Shown here: one piece after another, positions 61,520 through 64,000 of the stretch
How the letters are laid out: every line of letters begins with the position of its first letter
Position numbering within the stretch: the stretch's first letter is position 1
Source of the DNA: Collinsella sp.
Lineage (GTDB): Bacteria > Actinomycetota > Coriobacteriia > Coriobacteriales > Coriobacteriaceae
Assembly: GCA_019414055.1 (NCBI GenBank)
Contig: DXMV01000010.1
Location: forward strand, 1-64,000
DNA length: 64,000 nucleotides
Direction: 5' to 3'
Translations under genes and position numbers: made by a program
Notes under the pieces: model-generated
Told to the model about the DNA's origin: nothing
What the model saw: the letters and a program-made list of their open reading frames with translations, nothing else
Database searches by the model: none

Positions 61520-61690
61520 ATGGATGCAAGGACACTTGACGTCCGTGAGGCGCGCGTCGACGCCGCCGAAGATCGGTTCTTTACGAATCGGGCCAACATG
61601 GACATGGTCGATCGCGTGATTTCGATCGTGGCATTGGTATTTGGAGCGGTGTGCGTGTGCGCCCTGCTCGCGCACGTGCTGTTTGTCTAA
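61520..61690 (+). CDS. Small single-pass membrane protein
   Basis: A 56-residue protein with a charged N-terminal half (DARTLDVREARVDAAEDRF) and one C-terminal membrane helix (VISIVALVFGAVCVCALLAHVL). The start at 61520 has a strong GGGGAGG upstream; 61490 is less likely. It lies 60 bp after kup and 113 bp before kdpD. It is longer than KdpF (about 30 residues), and no kdpFABC genes are here. A regulatory subunit of Kup is one possibility; I do not recognise a family. Confidence 0.65.
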   Translation: MDARTLDVREARVDAAEDRFFTNRANMDMVDRVISIVALVFGAVCVCALLAHVLFV

Positions 61691-61737
61691 CGACCGCAGG
61701 CTGTAAAGGCTATACACTTGGAACCACCACAAGGGGA

Positions 61738-61774
61738 AACCACCACAAAGGTGCCTGTCCCCTTTGTGGTGGTT
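61738..61774. repeat. CCACCAC/GTGGTGG hairpin with T-tract, copy 2
   Basis: AACCACCACAAAGG (61738-61751) pairs perfectly with CCTTTGTGGTGGTT (61761-61774), loop TGCCTGTCC, then TTTGTTTTT. A partial third arm GAACCACCACAAGGGG precedes it. It matches 27775-27811 and may terminate the kup unit. Confidence 0.88.
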
Positions 61775-61803
61775 TTTGTTTTTGAGAGAGGGGCGGGGCG
61801 CTG

Positions 61804-63429
61804 ATGGACGTCCATGCGGACGGCGATATTGCCGAGAACTTTTGGTGGCGGCGCACGACGCTGACGCGTCGCAGCCCTCTGTATGACGCCTGCGTATCGG
61901 CGGGGCTGCTGGTCGCGGCGACGATTGCGGGCGCGCTGCTCGACCATCCGGGTCTCGCGCCGAGCATCATGATCGTCTATGTGTTCGCCGTGCAGCTGTG
62001 CGCGTTCTTTACCTGGAGCCGCCTGTATTGCTTGCTGAGCTCGGCTGCCGCCGTGGCGCTCTACAACTTCTTGTTTGTTGACCCGCGCTACTCGCTGTCG
62101 TTTATCGACCGTGTTTATCCCGGCATGTTCTTCATCATGTTTGCGGTCTCGCTTGTGTCGAGTTCGATCGCGTTGGCCCTGCGCCGCGCCTTGGCGCAGG
62201 CCGCCGCCAGCGACCGCCGCACGCAGATGGTGCTCGAGACCAACCGCATGCTGCAGCGCTGTGCCGATCAGCAGCAGATTGTGCACGCCATGGCAACGCA
62301 GCTGGCGCGTCTTTCGGGCTGCCCGGTCGTGTGGTACAGCGATGATGCCGATGATGATGACCTGCTGCCGCGCGCGACGTATACGGCCGTGGGCGATGCC
62401 GTGCCGGTGCACGAGCTGGCGTCGCAAATGCCGCCGCGGCTCTCGGCGTCCGCCTATGTGGGAACACCACTCGATGCCACCTATGGCGGCTCGGCGTTCT
62501 TTGGCATCTACTTGACCGTACGCTCGGGCGACACCATGGTGCGCGCGGGCGACCCCGCCTCGGTTGTGGGCGTGCTGGCTATCGTTGCCGAGTCCGACGT
62601 GCTGACGCACGAGGAGCGGACACTTGCCGATGCCATCGTGAGCGAAGGCGAGCTGGCACTCGATCGCGCCCGCGCCATGGAGGCCCGCGAAGAGGCGGCG
62701 GTGCTTGCCAAAAACGAGCAGTTGCGCGCCAACCTGCTGCGCTCCATTTCGCACGATCTGCGTACGCCGCTTACCAGCATTTCGGGCAATGCCGACGTAC
62801 TGCTCGACCAGGGCTCGACCGGCACCGCCGAGCTCGACGACCAGACGCGCCGCGGCATGCTCCTGTCCATTCGCTCGGACGCGCAATGGCTCAACGCCAC
62901 CGTCGAGAACCTGCTTGCCATCACCAAGCTCGAGGGCGGCGGTATGCATCTGGCGACTACGCTCGAGCTCATGGACGATATCGTCGAGGAGGCGCTGCGC
63001 CACGTAAGTCCGGCCGTGCGCGAGCACGACCTTAAGGTGGTGGCGTGCGATGAGCCGGCGCTCGTTAACGTCGACGCGCGTCTGATGGTACAGCTCGTGG
63101 TGAATCTGGTGAACAACGCCATCACGTATACGCCCGCGGGTTCGCATATCGTGATTTCGATTGGCGTCGACGATGGGCACGTGACGTGCTCGGTGGCCGA
63201 TGACGGGCCGGGCATTGCGCCCGAGGACCGCGAGCGAATCTTTGAATCGTTCTACACCGCCAACCACGGTCTTGCCGACAGCCATCGCAGCGTGGGCCTG
63301 GGTCTTTCGCTCTGCCGCTCCATTGCGTTGGCGCATGGCGGTAGCATAGAGGTTGCCGCGGCGGACCCGCACGGCTCGGTCTTTACGATTGAGCTTCCCG
63401 TCGCCGATGTTTCGTTTGATAAGGAGTAG
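61804..63429 (+). CDS. kdpD: KdpD-type sensor histidine kinase lacking the KdpD N-terminal domain
   Basis: A 541-residue membrane kinase. Residues 25-130 are the four-helix DUF4118 sensor of KdpD (LYCLLSSAAAVALYNFLFVDPR). A GAF-like region follows, then HisKA with phospho-His317 in SISHDLRTPLTSISGNAD and a HATPase domain (LVVNLVNNAITYTP, DDGPGIAPEDRERIFESFY, GLGLSLCRSI). The classical KdpD cytoplasmic domain with Walker motifs and USP is missing; a full protein would be about 890 residues. The start follows GAGGGG and a hairpin. It is coupled to kdpE. No kdpABC is visible, so kup may be its target. Confidence 0.9.
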   Translation: MDVHADGDIAENFWWRRTTLTRRSPLYDACVSAGLLVAATIAGALLDHPGLAPSIMIVYVFAVQLCAFFTWSRLYCLLSSAAAVALYNFLFVDPRYSLSFIDRVYPGMFFIMFAVSLVSSSIALALRRALAQAAASDRRTQMVLETNRMLQRCADQQQIVHAMATQLARLSGCPVVWYSDDADDDDLLPRATYTAVGDAVPVHELASQMPPRLSASAYVGTPLDATYGGSAFFGIYLTVRSGDTMVRAGDPASVVGVLAIVAESDVLTHEERTLADAIVSEGELALDRARAMEAREEAAVLAKNEQLRANLLRSISHDLRTPLTSISGNADVLLDQGSTGTAELDDQTRRGMLLSIRSDAQWLNATVENLLAITKLEGGGMHLATTLELMDDIVEEALRHVSPAVREHDLKVVACDEPALVNVDARLMVQLVVNLVNNAITYTPAGSHIVISIGVDDGHVTCSVADDGPGIAPEDRERIFESFYTANHGLADSHRSVGLGLSLCRSIALAHGGSIEVAAADPHGSVFTIELPVADVSFDKE

Positions 63430-63433
63430 CGCC

Positions 63434-64000
63434 GTGCCGAACTCTGCCGTAAAACCGCTCATCTTGGTCGTTGAGGACGATCCCGCCGTTCGCAACCTTA
63501 TCGTTGCCGCGCTCGAGGCGCACGGCCTGCGTCATATGGCTGTGGAGACCGCCCATGCCGCCATCGCCGCCGCCTCGTCGCAGGCACCGAGCATTGTGCT
63601 GCTCGATCTGGGCCTACCCGATATGGATGGCGTCAAGGTGGTGGAGTCGGTGCGCGCATGGTCGGGCATGCCGATCATTGTGGTCTCGGCGCGCAGCGAA
63701 GACGCGGACAAGATCCGCGCACTCGATGCCGGTGCCGACGACTACCTGACCAAGCCGTTTTCGGTCGAAGAGCTGCTCGCGCGCATTCGCACGACGCTCA
63801 GGCGCCTTTCGTATGCGCAAACGGGCGGTGTTGCCTCCGAGGGCTCGTTCGATACCGGTGAGCTGCATATCGATTTTGACGCCGGCATCGCCACGATGGA
63901 TGGCGAGGAGCTGCACCTGACGCCGATCGAGTACAAGTTGCTCTGCTTGCTGGCACACAACGCCGACAAGGTGCTGACGCACCAGTTTATATTGCACGAG
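63434..64000 (+). CDS. kdpE: KdpE-type response regulator, 5' part
   Basis: The first 189 codons of an OmpR/PhoB-family regulator, cut by the window end. The receiver has acidic residues E14-D15-D16, phospho-Asp58 in VLLDLGLPD, and Lys in LTKPFSVEE. The start of the winged-helix domain (LTPIEYKLLCLLAHNADKVLTH) is KdpE-like. The start is a GTG at 63434 behind AAGGAG, which overlaps the kdpD stop. It is the expected partner of the preceding kinase. Confidence 0.9.
   Translation, partial: MPNSAVKPLILVVEDDPAVRNLIVAALEAHGLRHMAVETAHAAIAAASSQAPSIVLLDLGLPDMDGVKVVESVRAWSGMPIIVVSARSEDADKIRALDAGADDYLTKPFSVEELLARIRTTLRRLSYAQTGGVASEGSFDTGELHIDFDAGIATMDGEELHLTPIEYKLLCLLAHNADKVLTHQFILHE

Overview
The window looks like chromosomal DNA from a high-GC Gram-positive gut bacterium, most likely class Coriobacteriia (Collinsella-like). 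The basis is the GC-rich third codon positions, a compact housekeeping backbone (tilS-hpt-ftsH, ffs, 5S rRNA), many sugar regulators and PTS genes, a class B sortase with an SPxTG-type substrate, an LCP protein, an LTA-synthase-like protein and Kup/KdpDE. This is inference from gene content; no 16S or marker search was possible.

Layout. 1-10.6 kb: 3' end of a 5S rRNA, a tail-anchored hypothetical protein, Hsp20, a YycJ-like MBL hydrolase, tilS-hpt-ftsH, an aminotransferase, a PHP-domain protein and rlmD; a near-consensus parS site lies at 8.07 kb. 10.6-16.6 kb: a three-gene polar amino-acid ABC importer, a degenerate EF-G paralogue and a secreted nuclease. 16.8-24.2 kb: a LacI regulator divergent from a sugar operon: PTS IIBC, a GatZ/KbaZ-like protein without GatY, transaldolase, two-part transketolase and PTS IIA. 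24.3-33.5 kb: larE, a HAD phosphatase, an isomerase remnant, a second LacI regulator, glmS, a GntR regulator, a YeiH-type membrane protein and a regulator with a degraded sigma54-activator-like ATPase. 33.6-37.1 kb: cell-envelope genes (membrane protein, sortase substrate, class B sortase, LCP). 37.2-46.9 kb: nitroreductase, a MarR-controlled heterodimeric ABC exporter, cysE, DedA, ilvE and lemA. 47-54.1 kb: TetR regulator, tRNA-Ser(UGA), a one-piece TadA-glycerate kinase fusion, SRP RNA and a second heterodimeric ABC exporter. 54.2-64 kb: flavodoxin-like protein, TetR regulator, LTA-synthase-like protein, nitroreductase, kup, a 56-aa membrane protein, a KdpD-type kinase lacking the classical N-terminal domain, and the start of kdpE.

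How genes work together. The sugar operon carries import, one GatZ-like enzyme and the transaldolase/transketolase pair, which fits a ketose whose phosphate must enter the pentose phosphate pathway; a C4-epimerised heptulose is one candidate. The sortase, its substrate and the LCP protein form an envelope assembly group. Both ABC pairs have one canonical and one degenerate ATP site, as expected for heterodimers.

The intergenic DNA is unusually rich in structured repeats. Family A has a 67-nt core whose two copies show compensatory stem changes. Family B has three copies, each directly 3' of a gene in the sense orientation. There is also a family of GGGACA-core hairpins, a 203-bp element with terminal inverted repeats, and a cluster of three large hairpins before ffs. 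These, the GatZ operon and the TadA-glycerate kinase fusion are the most novel-looking items.
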